A stretch of DNA of 64,000 nucleotides, taken from positions 2,762,843-2,826,842 of the forward strand of contig NW_006763290.1 of assembly GCF_000218685.1 (NCBI RefSeq). Direction: 5' to 3'. A program made the position numbers and the translations under genes. Shown piece by piece: positions 47,047 to 58,639 of the stretch. Below the pieces are notes generated by a model. The model worked only from the letters and a program-made list of their open reading frames with translations. It did not search any database and was not told the origin of the DNA. The stretch's first letter is position 1; each line of letters starts with the position of its first letter. This DNA comes from Serpula lacrymans var. lacrymans S7.9. Lineage: Eukaryota; Basidiomycota; Agaricomycetes; Boletales; Serpulaceae.

Positions 47047-48240
47047 ATAATGTACACATCAAAGAAAAAAATGCTTGAAAAGCCCCTTTCACGTGCCTCC
47101 AAGGATCCCTCAAACCTCAAATCAAATAGATATGATTCAGTAATGGTGGTTGTGGATTGCTTCTCCAAAGAAGTGGTATTCATTCCCACCAATAAAATTA
47201 TTACAGCGACTGGTGCAGTAGATTTATTTTGAGATTTTGTATGGTCTACCCACAGGTTGCCAGAAAAGGCTATCTCCAAATGGAGGCCTTCATATGCTAG
47301 CAAATTTACAAAAAATCTATGCCGGATGCTGGGCATCAAACCTAAATTATCAATGGCATTCCATCTGCAAACAGATGGACAAACGGAGAGGCTCAACCAG
47401 GAGTTGAAGCAATACCTTCGTCTATTTATTAATAACAGAGAGATGGATTGGGTGAAGTGGCTAAAGATAGCCCAGTTCTTATACAATATCAAACAGTTAT
47501 CGGCTACAGGGAAAGCACCATTTGAGGTTACAAGGTTCTACCTCCCCAGAATGGGTGTAGAACCTGGAAAAAGCAAGAACAAAACTGCTGAGAACATGGT
47601 CAAAGACATGAAGTCTGCCTTAGATGAAATGCATAAGGCACTATTCAAAACTGCAGAGCAGATGAAAGACAGGGCAGAGCGTAGACACTCTAAGGCCCCT
47701 GACTACAAGGTCAGCAACCTTGTCTGGTTAGATACCAACCACTTAAAAATAAAAGATTAGTCTAGAAAACTGACCAAAAAGTGGATCGGGCCTTACCAGA
47801 TTAAGGAAGTCAAACCCAACATACTTGAGCTAGAACTCCCAAACAAAATGAGGGTAGTTCCCACGGTCAATATTAGCTGTGTGAAACCCTACAAAGGGCT
47901 GCTGCTGGAACAGCATGTAGACAGGCCTGGACTGGTTGTAGTCACCTAGGAAGGTGAAGAAGAATTTGAAGTAAAACAGGTGGTGTATGCACACTTGAAG
48001 CATGGAAAATTAGAGTTCCTGGTCCTATGGAAGGGCTATGGAGACAAGGACAGAAAGTGAGAACCAGAAGCCCATCTGGACAATTCCCACAACGCTGTTC
48101 AACAATTTTATTCTAAGAATCCCTCAGCTCCTAGGAAGCTTAGAGGCATGGATTCAACCTTTTTCAATTCCCTTTTCTAACCTATGCACAAAAATATCAC
48201 TACTACCTCCAGTACTTGGTCTTTCCTGGAAATCAAGCCT
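47047..48240 (+). pseudogene. gypsy-A integrase core and chromodomain
   Basis: YDSVMVVVDCFSKEVVF, LCRMLGIKPKL, QTDGQTERLNQELKQY (catalytic Glu), then the C-terminal DYKVSNLVWLDTNHLK and the chromodomain (VVYAHLKHGKLEFLVLWKGYGD). The second catalytic Asp region reads SKWRPSYASKF instead of SDRGPQFAS, so the active site is lost. Stops at 47232, 47760 and about 47949. Confidence 0.85.
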
Positions 48241-48244
48241 TAGA

Positions 48245-48254
48245 AGGGGGGTAG
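48245..48254 (+). promoter_or_regulatory. Polypurine tract of gypsy-A
   Basis: AGGGGGGTAG immediately before the 3' LTR start (TGTTACG, 48255), in the position from which plus-strand DNA synthesis starts. In copy 2 the same tract has expanded to about 14 G. Confidence 0.7.
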
Positions 48255-48667
48255 TGTTACGATACACAATTTTTGGACCTTTAAATTTCATCCTCCACTT
48301 TAACTTTCTTTTGTAGTTTTCACACACTATGCCATGTGGCACTTTCCATTTTGTTCAAACTCCACCTTCTCGTGCTGCGCTGACTTTCTTTATTTTTAGC
48401 TACAAGTATCTCACGCAGTGGAGCTGGTCACACAAGCTGTGCCCTATGACATCATCAACCACTGCCTTCATCAACTGTATAGTACACATGTACAATTATC
48501 CTGTAGATGGATATAAAAACCAATAGATCAAGGAGACTCCTCAGTGAGTCCTCCTGTTGTTTACCCACAACTAACTTGGTCCTATCATAAGGGGTAACCA
48601 CTCTCACTCACTTCACTGTAGCTTGTCTGAGTTGTGCGCCAGAGTATACAAACTCTTGCTTGTTACA
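48255..48667 (+). repeat. gypsy-A 3' LTR
   Basis: 413 bp, TGTTACGATACAC ... TTGTTACA, with TATAAAAACC at about 48509 and CAGTGAGTCCTCC at about 48540. It differs from the 5' LTR at many positions, so the insertion is not recent. Confidence 0.9.
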
Positions 48668-51064
48668 GACAATGTGTTCTAGTTTGGTGGAACCTTTTGT
48701 TCTTTCTGTTGGCCACACTCCCAAAGACGCAAACAAAGAGTGATACCACCATCCATATTGTCTAAAGTTGTAGCTTAATTGTGTGTTAGAGAAAATAGAC
48801 AAAAGTGAATAGTACATAAGATATGGCATTGCATAGGTCACACATAGTAGCATCGACAAATCCCATCCATAAACTATATGCTTCTTCACCAAAATGCTAA
48901 TCAGTCATTTTCCTATAACTCTCATGCATGCCCTCTCTTTCTATCATACAAATGTGCCAGGCATCACAACACAAGTTGTGATGCATGAGAGCCTGAACGG
49001 CTGCCAATGCAGATATTGTGTCCATTGTTTGGGGGGGCTTTATGATGTCCTGTTATGGCTAATAGAATTGGTAGGGGACGCATGAAAGGACTAATCATGA
49101 AAATGCTAGTAAAGTAAAGTGGTAAGTTGCGGTTGACGTTGGCAGAGGCTTGAATATAAGCATTGATGTGTGTGGCCAACTTAAACATCACTTTACTGTT
49201 AACATTATCAAGTGATAGACGATGAGAATGCTAACAGTTGAAACTCTTTACTGGGCCAAACTATTAGATAATCATGTAGCCAAGCTCACACTATCTCAAC
49301 TTTACAGCACTGGTTTACTTCATCAATTTGTACCATCAGAAGTGCTATAGAAAGTCTTTATAATCATGAACTAGGGGTATAGTTGGATTGTATGATAGCT
49401 GCCCATAGATACTGCACAGAACAGTGATACCATGTGGATTCTGATTTTCATATTGACGTTTAATTGTAGAACATTATCTGAGCCTGCTTTTGTATCATGG
49501 AACGCTCACCAGTGGTTTGTCCACCTTCAAATTCAGAGAGCCTTCAAGAGCCTTCATAAAATATGTAGACAATACTGATTTGTGTGAAAGGAACAAAGTC
49601 ACAAAAGCAGGGGAAAATACCAAGACAAGTCCACTATGGATGATAATTTTTGTGAGGTAACTATACAGTGTCTATGAAAATTTAGTATATATATCAACAT
49701 CAAGGTGATACTCTTACAATGAAGTGATGCAGTCTGTGTTCCCGTTTAGTGATATGTGTAACACAACATATGGGTACTAGTAATGGCTATAGTGTCCTCG
49801 GTAGTTACAAAAACACGGGTATCTATGAGACCAAATAATAATCAGTGGATTTGATAGAGGTAGACTTCAATATATGCAGTATTTCAAGTTACTGGTGAAC
49901 ATACACCATTTATATGTAATGAAAGAGCTGGTACTGTAGATTTGAAACAATATCAGATATAATGGAGGTGATCAAGCAAAATGAAACAAAGGAAAAAGGG
50001 AATGAAAAGAAGAAGAACACGAGGATGTAATATAATAACAGGAATGGAAAGGGCAGAGGAAACGGTCAGTAAAAAAGCAAAAAAGAACAATGTAATACAT
50101 AACCAGCATTGTTCTTGCAGATTGTCTACAATGTTTTCTTAGTACCCAATTCACTACACAACTTTAGAGAGTAGATTGGAATAACCCACAGGACCTTTTG
50201 GTTGCTTCTTGGGTCTGAATATCTGTATGGTGCATTTGCGTTGATACTGTGGGTATCCCGGAGGTGTTACTCGAGTATTCATTCCTTGTTTGGTTTCTCT
50301 ACTCTTTGTGCAAGTGTTGATCTTTTAATATGTTAGGCAAACAGGACAGTACCTGGCTTTGGATAGGGAATAAATGAAAACTGCACAATAGAGCAGTAGC
50401 ATTCTATGACCACTCATGACCAATACAGAATTATGAGTCTAATATTGCAATTACAGAACAAGAAACAATAATTGCTTTTTGTTAGTGTTATTTCTTGTCC
50501 TTTTCCAGTGTAATGAGCTGAAATGTTCAAATATTCCATCTTGCAGGTGCACCACCATTGTCAATCCCACAATCACACTTCTTGTTAACTAAATGCAATG
50601 CCTAACTGTTGGATATTCCAGCCACTAACACGAGATGTGAGTGGTTGTAGCTCAATATATATAAATGTTTCTCACAGATAAACTATAGATGTCTGAAATA
50701 AAGCTCAAATGCTGGTTTTATGCAATGATGCATAGTAAACCCTGTCTTGCCAAGATCACCACCTGTACCACAAGTTTGGCCCAACACCCCAATAGATACC
50801 TCTATGCCAAATAAATGCTTGGAATGCAACTACACAACCTTATATCCACCATTGTGTGGTTCATGTTCACGAAGGCTGCCATCTACATTGATTCACTATA
50901 TTTTACAAATGGCACTGTTATCTCCCAATGAATATGTTGGTATTACATTTGAACCAAGGTGCAAAGTCCGTTGGGGATCTTCTAGTCATGAGGATCGGAG
51001 CAAAGGGTAATTTAGTTGTTAACATAAGGGAGTGAATTATAGTCATATCAGACATCAGTGCAGT
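48668..51064. other. 2.4 kb without recognised genes
   Basis: AT-rich. A plus frame at 50747-51010 contains the Cys pattern CLECNYTTLYPPLCGSC, which could bind zinc but matches nothing I know. It runs up to the adjacent LTR insertion and may be a truncated exon. Confidence 0.35.
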
Positions 51065-51477
51065 TGCAACAACCAAAGTTTGTATACTCTGGTGCACATC
51101 AAAGACAAGCAAGGAGGGTGAATGAAGGAGAGGATAATCTCCCTCAGGTAGGACTGAGTTTGTTATGGGTAAATAACAGGAGGACTCGCTGAGGAGTCTC
51201 CTTGATCTATTGGGGTATTTATACTACTACAGACTATTTGTACATGTGTACTATACAGTTGATGAAGGCAGTGGCTGATGATGTCATAGGGCACAGCCCG
51301 TGTGACCAGCTCCACTGTGTGAGACTTGTAGCTAAAAATAAAAGAAAGCAGTGCAGCACAAGAAAGTGGAGTTTGAACAAAATGGAAAGTGCTGCATGGC
51401 ATAGTGTGTGAAAACTACAAAAGAAAGTTAAAGTGGAGAATGAAATTTAAAGGTCCAAAAGTTGTGTATCTTAATAG
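51065..51477 (-). repeat. gypsy-A solo LTR, diverged
   Basis: 413 bp, TGCAACAACC ... GTATCTTAATA. The start-site motif reads GAGGACTCGCTGAGG on the plus strand. No target duplication found. Confidence 0.8.
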
Positions 51478-51889
51478 TGATCAATAGAAACATCAAGGGC
51501 AGAGGGCAGTTGCCAGTTGTCTTAGTCTTTCATAAGGCAATTGGCTGTTCTTTTCAGGTTCACCAGACTCGTGGGACAGTAGATCAAGTATAATCAATTA
51601 CAGTACAAATATTTTTGTAGACTATTATCTAAAGACTACTCCCATTGTCATAGTAACCTTTGTAATCACTCCTAAATGATAATGTCTCTGAAGTTATTGT
51701 TAAAACAACCTTACTTCTGCTGCTACTACTGTTTTCCTCTAACAGTGACACTGAGCTAAGCTCTCCTATGTGTTTGGCACAAATACACACTGTGGAAGGA
51801 ACTTTTTGCAAATAAAATCCTATTCTCCCATCTTCAATAACAACAGGAACAAAGGAGAGACTTCAAACTTGGGATGATGCCATAATGAG

Positions 51890-52185
51890 AGCTCTTACAC
51901 AGCAAGCATAACCAACTTTTGTCACACCCAAAATCAATGAAAAAGTCTGAAAGTAGTTAAAATGTTCAATTGCATTTTGGACCTACAAGACTTTATCAGA
52001 ATAGTGTATTTTTGTTAACATATTTCTACATATTCACACAAAAATATAGTATTTATAGGAATATGTCAACAAAAAGACATCATTTTGTAGGTCCAAAATG
52101 CAATCAAATATTTTAGCTACTTTCAGACTTTTCCATCAATTATGAGTATGACAAAAGTTGGTTATGCTTGCTGGGTTACATCAAA
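51890..52185. mobile_element. Foldback element, near-complete palindrome of about 296 bp
   Basis: The left arm (AGCAAGCATAACCAACTTTTGTCA, AAAGTCTGAAAGTAG, TGCATTTTGGACCTACA) is repeated inverted on the right with a short central loop near 52.03 kb. Possible 5-bp duplication ATGAG at 51885-51889 and 52186-52190. No coding capacity. It would form a long hairpin as RNA or single-stranded DNA. Confidence 0.75.
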
Positions 52186-52289
52186 ATGAGTCCTTTGGTG
52201 GATAAAGTGTTTAGTCACCAAAGGGCTGCAACGTGGAGGAATAAGATGTGCAGATAACAATAGTGACTGGGACAATGATCTGGAATTGC

Positions 52290-52534
52290 ATTAGTTTTGG
52301 TGATTCTGCACCTAATAGTGCCATTTATATTTTTACCTATTTCCATTCATTTAATACTAATTGTGTTCTCTATTATTTTGCCTCTGTGGCTCATTTGTTT
52401 ACCTTTGTTAAAAAAAATTTAGACAGTACTGTATACTCCTATGCATCCTATTCTCTAGTTACTCACATTGGACTCTAGTCTCTGATAGCTCTTATTAAGT
52501 GGCTAGACATTTCTCTTAAGGTTTGTTCTTAATA
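52290..52534 (+). repeat. LTR family C copy, shortened
   Basis: TTAGTTTTGGTGATTCTGCACC ... GTTTGTTCTTAATA, sharing ATTGTGTTCTCTATTATTTTGCC with the copies at 21419 and 56942. No target duplication noted. Confidence 0.75.
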
Positions 52535-52971
52535 AATTTGTCAAATACATTAGAATGCATTTTTGTAAGTAGAGCTGGCTTATTATGGCAATAGCCTTAT
52601 GTGATTCCAGATGGCTCAAGATCTGGGGATTGATGTGGCACTCTTAGTATGGTGCTCTAATGCACAATAGTGGTTCTGCACTATTGTACCACATATCACC
52701 CTATCCAGAAGTATATACTGCAAAACAACTACAGTACAATACCTCATAGTGCATAGCATCATAGTGCATCAGACCTCATAATGCATGATCAGACCTGGAA
52801 ACCACATCTGTCCCTGCCAAATTATGCATAAAATCTCTTATTCCATAATGCATACTAATTTGGGGAGTTATTATGTACTACCATATTAGGAAAACTGGGG
52901 GGGTATCAGTATAACTACACATGGCTAGCTTGCCCCAAGCCATATAACGGTGCTCCAAAACCCCCAATCCC

Positions 52972-54480
52972 ATTGAACAGTCAGCACCACCCAAGAAATC
53001 TGCCATCACGCTGCAGAAGCACTCTCATCACAATCCTACACTCAGTGATTGGCTGGTTATTGTTGCCTATCACAATAAACACCAGCCTATCTCCCAAGAA
53101 CATGTTGTCAAACACTTCACAAATAAAGAAGATGGTGCCCTAATTTTCACTCAATTAGCCTTATCTTGTCACTTGTCTCAGAAAGGCTGTGAGGAGGATA
53201 AAAGACAGCTGAACTCAAATCCAACTGCATTGTCAGTCAAACAGATCCATGTGGTGACTCACCCTGATGTTGATGGGGCCTTTTTCAAATGGGTCAGGCA
53301 TATAGAAGAAAAGGGGGAGCATGTTAGTGGTCCAATGCTGATTGCAAAGCGCAGGAATTTGAGAATGTGTTAGAGGTGCCAAAGGATGAGAGATAAACTT
53401 TGATGAGTTGGGCCTATTTGGCTTGTAAAGAATTTAAACTTGAAGCAGAGTTAAGAAAGCTAACTCCCCACAAGTGCCCCTCCTGATCATGAAATTGCAT
53501 CAAAACAGATGTCAGGAAAAAAATCCCGAAAATTTTGCATCACTGTGGGATTCATGTGCAATGCAAAGGGAATGGAAAAATGGCCAATTTTCAACATTGG
53601 CAAGTCAAAGCAGCCCTGCTATTTTGGAAAGAAATTGCCAGCAGAGCATGGGTTCTGGTACCGTAACAATAAAATAGCATGCATGACCTCTGAAATCTTT
53701 GAGGAGTAAGTTTCATATTACTTGAACGAGGCCAAAAATGACTGATCTGTTAAAAGGTGGATAAAATATTATGACAAAGTTTTCAGAGATCAAAAGTAGA
53801 AGGTCTGTCTATGGCTGGATAATTTTTCCGGGCATGCAATTGCATACAAGCCAACCAACATCTGCCTTGAGATGTTTGAACCTGACATGACCTCATTTGT
53901 TCAACCACTTGACGCTGGCATTATCCGCTGCTTCAAGGCCCATTACAAATGCATGTTCTGTCTTCGCACAATTGAACTTGATGAGGCGGGTAAAGATGAC
54001 ATCTACAAGATTAATCTACTCAAAGTAATGTTTATGGCACAGGAAGCATGGGCCAGTATCAGTGCTGATACCATTAAAAATTGTTGGGAGCACGCTTTTG
54101 CAATGTTGTGTGTATTTTATTTTTCTCAGATATTTTCCCCCTGCTAAACACGATTAAGACAAGTGACATTGCAGGAAAGGACTTGGATGATCTGACCTGT
54201 GATCCTGCAGCATGGTTAATTATTCTCAAGTTCACAAATAGCACCATCAGCTCATTACCAGAGATCAAAAACCTCCTTCATGCCCATCTTGGGGCCTGCT
54301 TCAATTTCTCCCAGTGGAAACTGGCCATTGACACAGTCATGGCAGCTGTTACAGCTGCCAATGAGTTGCAGCAGAAGGCACTGATTCCCAGTGAAAACAG
54401 AACATTTCCCGCTGTCCCCATGTCACACCTGTTGCACCCTGAACTCAGTCAGGTTGTGTCTGAGTTAATGCAAATAGTGG
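52972..54480 (+). pseudogene. Tigger/CENP-B-like DDE transposase, decayed
   Basis: An N-terminal helix-turn-helix region (PTLSDWLVIVAYHNK, HVVKHFTNKEDG) leads to a CENP-B domain motif (VTHPDVDGAFFKWVRHIEEKG, EHVSGPMLIAKR). After frameshifts come SRKFCITVGFMCN, WPIFNIGKSKQP and FWYRNNKIACM. The catalytic blocks follow: WLDNFSGHAIAYKP (D2, about 53.82 kb) and FVQPLDAGIIRCFKAHY (D3, about 53.90 kb), then DDIYKINLLKVM. The first-Asp block (normally a FDET-like motif) has been deleted near 53.47 kb. A codon ATT (52972) sits where the family start Met would be expected. Several stops. Confidence 0.8.
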
Positions 54481-54924
54481 TGCTGAGTTTGGTATGGAGG
54501 AATTAACTGAGAAGTGGAGATGAAGTGCAGAGAAAGGACAGGTGTTGTGTAAACAAGCAGTAATGCTGATGTTTGCTCCATTCTGTTGTGTGGTTTTAGA
54601 CAAGGGGATATGGATGGTGAAAAAATTTGTGCTGTTGGTTAGACAGCGGAAAGGGACAAGGAGTATCAAGTAGGATACATGTTCCTGTGCATTGAAGGAT
54701 GTGGTGGAGGGGATGATAAGTTTTCCCAGTCTGCAAGAAAAGAGGGTGAGGAAAAAAAAAGAGGAGGGGAGTAAATTTTGCAACCTGCAACAAGACCAAA
54801 AGGTGACAATGGCAACTGCGCAGACAGCAACATCAAAGGTATCATTGAGGTTCAAGCCATATTGCAGAGTAGAGAGGGCCTCTGAGGTCAATGGTGGCTA
54901 CTTGGCACATTTGGAGCTGATGGG
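54481..54924. other. No gene recognised
   Basis: Purine-rich on the plus strand (GAGAAAGGACAGG, GGAAAAAAAAAGAGGAGGGG). Probably the 3' flank of the Tigger-like element. Confidence 0.35.
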
Positions 54925-55335
54925 GACTCGAGTTGCCTCAAGAGGAGGCTTGTAGAGTATGAACACCCTCCTAATGGGATGGAGGAGTTGTGGGTGAGGA
55001 TTTGAGTGGAGTAGGAGAAGATAGCAGTTGCAGAGTGTTGCAACTTAATTGAAGCATGCCTAGGAGGATTCAGGCAGTGCTCAAGGCAAAAGGAGGCTAT
55101 ACCAAGTACTGATATTCTCTAGATATCTCTTTTGATACCAAATGCGAAAAATCTGTTGCAATGATATCGCTGTTTTGAAATTGACATATCTCCACAGCCA
55201 CTGGGCTAAATCATATGACCCAGGAATAATTTCGTAGCCAAGACCAAGTACTTTTGTCAACCCCACAAAAGCTAAGCAAAATTTCCACACCTGTTGCATT
55301 TAGGCCCAACATTGCAACAGTTTTTAGAGTCACTG
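54925..55335 (+). mobile_element. Tc1-type transposon tail: transposase C-terminus and right end
   Basis: Coding remnant KRRLVEYEHPPNGMEELW, then EKIAVAECCNLIE, a frameshift, and the canonical Tc1-like C-terminus RRIQAVLKAKGGYTKY followed by TGA (55125). About 200 bp downstream the sequence ends GTTTTTAGAGTCACTG followed by TA (55336-55337), as expected for a right inverted terminus at a TA target. The 5' part of the element is gone. Confidence 0.65.
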
Positions 55336-55345
55336 TATCTTGCAA

Positions 55346-55400
55346 CAGTATATGGACCCCAGTAGATCAAGAAGACTCCTCAGCAAGTCCTCCTATTGTT
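55346..55400 (+). repeat. gypsy-A LTR scrap
   Basis: About 55 bp with AGTAGATCAAGAAGACTCC and TCAGCAAGTCCTCCTATTG, the start-site segment of the LTR. Confidence 0.55.
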
Positions 55401-55584
55401 AATGTGAGCAGGCAGTGTCTGTGAATATTCAAGTAAACTCTGGCTGCCTTAGTAAAGCTGAGGAAGTCAGATGTGTGGTCCAATATTTCTACACTATGTG
55501 GCTGTGCATATTATTAAGCAAGAAGCTGGAAATATTACCGAGTCTATGTAAGTGATTGTTGTAACTCAAACACTCCTCTTCAAT

Positions 55585-56561
55585 CATATCATAGTCCTAT
55601 TATGTTGACAAATATCTTATGTTTGACTCTAGGTAGGGTTTTAGTTAATAGATCAGCTATCATCTCATCTGTGGGACAGAATAATAGAGTGACTTGATCA
55701 TTCTCTACAGCCTCTCAAATTAAATGGTAACAAATATGTGTGTGCTTTGTTTGAGGGTGGAGTTTGTTGTTCTTTGATAGTGCTATGGCACTTTGTGGTT
55801 TCACCTGTGGGTTATCAATTTTTGCCTATGAGGCTTTGCAGCCAGAAGATGCCTTTAATAGCATGAGTGGCTACTATGTACTCAGCTTCAGTACTCAAAA
55901 GAGCAGTTATGGACTGTTTCTTTTGTGCCCCAGACAATTTGGAGACCTGCATAAAATAATACATATCCAGAAATGGAGTGACAGTGTCCCTGCAAAGTGT
56001 GATCTGCATTAATATATTAACAGGATGGGTTTTTCACCCTTGATTGACTTCAGAGTCAATTCACAAGTTCCCTTGAGATACCGGATGACTCATTTTACTT
56101 ATTCCCAGTGAAGTTTACCCGGATTCTGGTTGAACTGAGCCAGGATGTTCATAGTGAAGGCTATATCTGAGTGTGATCCAAGTGCTATCCATGTGAGGCA
56201 TCCTACAGCCCCTTAGTATGGGACGTTGCACATTTCATCATATTGTTTAGGCATGGCTAGTGATTGGTCATTTCCAAGCATCATCCCAGGTTCTAATAAT
56301 GTGGTTACTGGTTTTGCATCAGTGAGTCCAAAATGTTTGACCATAGCATCAATATATGCTGTTTGCAATATTGAGGTGATGCTGGATTCCCGTTTGTAGT
56401 CTATCTTAAGTCCTAGTAGCCATTTAATCTCACCCAAATCAGATAATCTGTTGACACTAAAAGCACAGTGTTGTTGCCTGTGTGGTGGCAATAAAATATT
56501 GCATGCTCAACAGCTGATTTTGTGAAGCCAATTTCTAGGAGGGTTTTTAATAGTGTCTGAT
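55585..56561 (-). pseudogene. Ty1/copia RT-RNase H remnant
   Basis: Minus strand: an RT C-terminal segment (TLLKTLLEIGFTKSAVEHAIF, then LLVSTDYLIWV), DLGEIKWLLGLKIDYKRES and QTAYIDAMVKHFGLTDAKPV. RNase H follows with SGAQKKQSITALLSTEAEYI and the terminal CPTDEMIADLLTKTLPRVKH (about 55.65 kb). The YVDD-type box reads VSTDYLIW. It is cut at its 5' side by the gypsy-A LTR at 56562. Confidence 0.8.
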
Positions 56562-56920
56562 TGTAACAACCAAAGTTTGAATACTCTGGCGCAGACCACA
56601 ACAAGCAAAGAGGGTTGATGGAGGAGTAGATAAACCCTTTAGAGTAGGACCAAGTTAGTTGTGAGTAAACAACAGAAGAAGTTACTGAGGAGTCTCCTTG
56701 ATCTATTGGGGTATTTATACAACTACAGACTATTTGTACATGTATACTGTACAGTTGATGAAAGTATAACTAAAAATAAAAGGAAGCTATGTAGTGTGAG
56801 AAAGTGAAAGTATAAGTGGAATTTGAAATAAAAGGAAAGTGCCACATGTCACAAATGTCTGAAAATCATAATGAAAGTTAAAGTAGAGAAAGAAAGTTGT
56901 AAGTCTGAAAACTGTGTGAA
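56562..56920 (-). repeat. gypsy-A LTR, truncated
   Basis: TGTAACAACCAAAGTTTG ... to AACTGTGTG, where homology stops before the TGTTACG terminus. It is inserted in or next to the copia remnant. Confidence 0.75.
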
Positions 56921-56941
56921 TTGGTTGGTGAGTTGTTCTTC

Positions 56942-57543
56942 TGTTAGTTTTGGTAATTCTGCACCTTAGTGCTTTCTACTTATTTTCATTCCTTTCCCTA
57001 TTTATTCCTATATCATTTAGTATTGGTTGTGTTCTCTATTATTTTGCCTCTGTGGCTCCTTTGTTGGACTCTAGTTTCTAGTCCCTAATTGCTCTCAGCT
57101 AGTGGCTGTTACAATTGACGTACCAGTACCTACTTACGCTTCACTTTTTGCACTTTTACTTTTATTTTTCCAAGTCACATGACCAGTCATGTAACCATTT
57201 ACTTTACTTTACATTTTCGACTTTTTATAGTCACATGACCAAGTCATGTGACACAACACCTGACCAATGCCTAGACTCATCATGTGACTGGTCACATGCT
57301 AAACATCGGACTTTAAACTATATTTACAACTGTACAGTACCTCATGTATTTTACATGGGGAAGGACTCAGCGAGTCCTTCTGTTGTCTACCAACAATTAA
57401 CTTGTTCCTACCAAATGGGTAACCACTCCCACCTCTTCCTCTTCTTTTGAGTGTTGTTTTCATTGTGCTCCAGTGCCTTAAGACTGTGTCTTGTTGGTGT
57501 TGTCACAGTGGCTAGATACTTCCCTTAATCTTTGTTCTTAATA
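56942..57543 (+). repeat. LTR family C, split by an LTR-B insertion
   Basis: TGTTAGTTTTGGTAATTC ... GCTAGTGGC, then the LTR-B (57107-57507), then GTGGCTAGATACTTCCC ... TTGTTCTTAATA. The two halves join at the 5-bp duplication GTGGC. Confidence 0.88.
57107..57507 (+). mobile_element. Solo LTR, family B, with 5-bp duplication GTGGC
   Basis: 401 bp, TGTTACAATTGACG ... TTGTCACA, flanked by GTGGC (57102-57106, 57508-57512). It contains the GTCACATGAC-type palindromes at 57174-57300 and CTCAGCGAGTCC at about 57367. Confidence 0.92.
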
Positions 57544-58215
57544 GGTTATGAGCCCTAAACTCTAGCCATCTTCCTGACCTCACATCTCAACATCCAAGTG
57601 TCCTACTGCTTATCTATTTAAACTCTTGTCTTCTGGGACTCTGATTAACCCATCTATTATCTCAGATTACTGGTCTTATCTCTTGCATCTCTTCCAACAA
57701 CTGCTTGTTGTCTGTTACCGCTATTTTGGACACCTTTTTGGTCTTATTTTTGCCATATCTCACCCAATCCTTATTTAATTGTCCTCAAACTTTTACCATT
57801 GTGTTCCACGGCCCTAATAGCCCTAGGAGACATATCAGGGCAATTGGATTTGAGCTGGATCTGCCTGTGTGCCCTTATCATCATTTGATCCCCTATCAGG
57901 CCTTTATTGCATATCTCCACTTCCTGTGCTTCACTTCCTGTGATATTTGAGCCAGTATATTTCTGGTGCCCATACCTCTGATTTGGTGCCAATCCATTCA
58001 TCCCATCTGTCTCTGCTTCATTTTCAAATTTTTGCCCTATTTTTCACTTTTTGGCATATCTGGTGTGTGCATAAAGCTCCAATCTTCTCTGCTCTGTCCA
58101 TTATCAGATAAAACAAGCCTATAGACTGTGAAGCTTGCCTGCATTGCCTCAGTTTGTTATTGCCTAGAGCCTCTCTCAGTCTGTGGTGTTTTGGGAGCTT
58201 AAGTTACTTTGTTGA
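57544..58215. other. No gene recognised
   Basis: Pyrimidine-rich plus strand; short frames only. Confidence 0.35.
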
Positions 58216-58611
58216 TGTAACCAACAAGAGTTAGTTACTCTGGCGCACAACTAGAACCAAATAGAGATGATGATGAGAGAGTGGTTATCCTTTAGACTTC
58301 AACAAGTTAGTTGTGAGGATACAACAGGAGGACTCGCTGAGGAGTCTCCTTGATCTATTGGGGTATATATACTACTACAGGTTTGTTTGTATATATGTAC
58401 TATACAGTTAATGGAGGCAGTTGCTGATGATGTCTAAGGGTGTAGCCCGTGAGAGACTTGTATCTAAGATAGAAAGAAAAGCAGTGCAGCACGAGAAAGT
58501 AGAGTTTGAACAAATGGGAAAGTGCCACATGGCACAGAGTGTGTGAAAACTACAGTAAAAGGTTAAAGAGGAGAATGAAATTTAAAGGTCCAAAAATGTG
58601 TTATCGTAACA
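58216..58611 (-). repeat. gypsy-A 3' LTR of copy 2
   Basis: 396 bp, TGTAACCAACAAGAG ... TTATCGTAACA. It contains the exact GAGGACTCGCT motif (reverse of the start-site sequence). Confidence 0.85.
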
Positions 58612-58635
58612 CTACCCCCCCCCCCCCCCACAAGG
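58612..58635 (-). repeat. Expanded polypurine tract (about 14 G)
   Basis: CTAC followed by an uninterrupted C run on the plus strand, next to the 3' LTR. The same site in copy 1 has six G before TAG. Confidence 0.7.
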
Positions 58636-58639
58636 CTCG

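Larger units (their letters stand above)
43853..48667 (+). mobile_element. Ty3/gypsy chromovirus 'gypsy-A' copy 1, both LTRs present
   Basis: 5' LTR 43853-44267, primer site, leader, gag, protease, RT remnant, integrase, chromodomain, purine tract, 3' LTR 48255-48667. The internal part is shortened: about 1.9 kb covering RT and RNase H is missing between about 47.07 and 47.12 kb, compared with copy 2. The 5-bp flanks (GATAT, GACAA) do not match, so the element is either old or rearranged. Confidence 0.92.

Noticed and set aside
43853..48667. A recently inserted, intact gypsy element
   Set aside because: The LTRs differ at many sites, the flanks do not duplicate, and RT/RNase H are deleted.
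48608..48892. Hydrophobic minus-strand ORF as a membrane protein
   Set aside because: It begins in the gypsy-A LTR flank, has no recognisable family motif, and AT-rich sequence gives such frames by chance.
54692..54955. Lys/Glu-rich plus-strand ORF as a gene
   Set aside because: Purine-rich low-complexity translation; the only supported coding sequence there is the Tc1 C-terminus in another frame.
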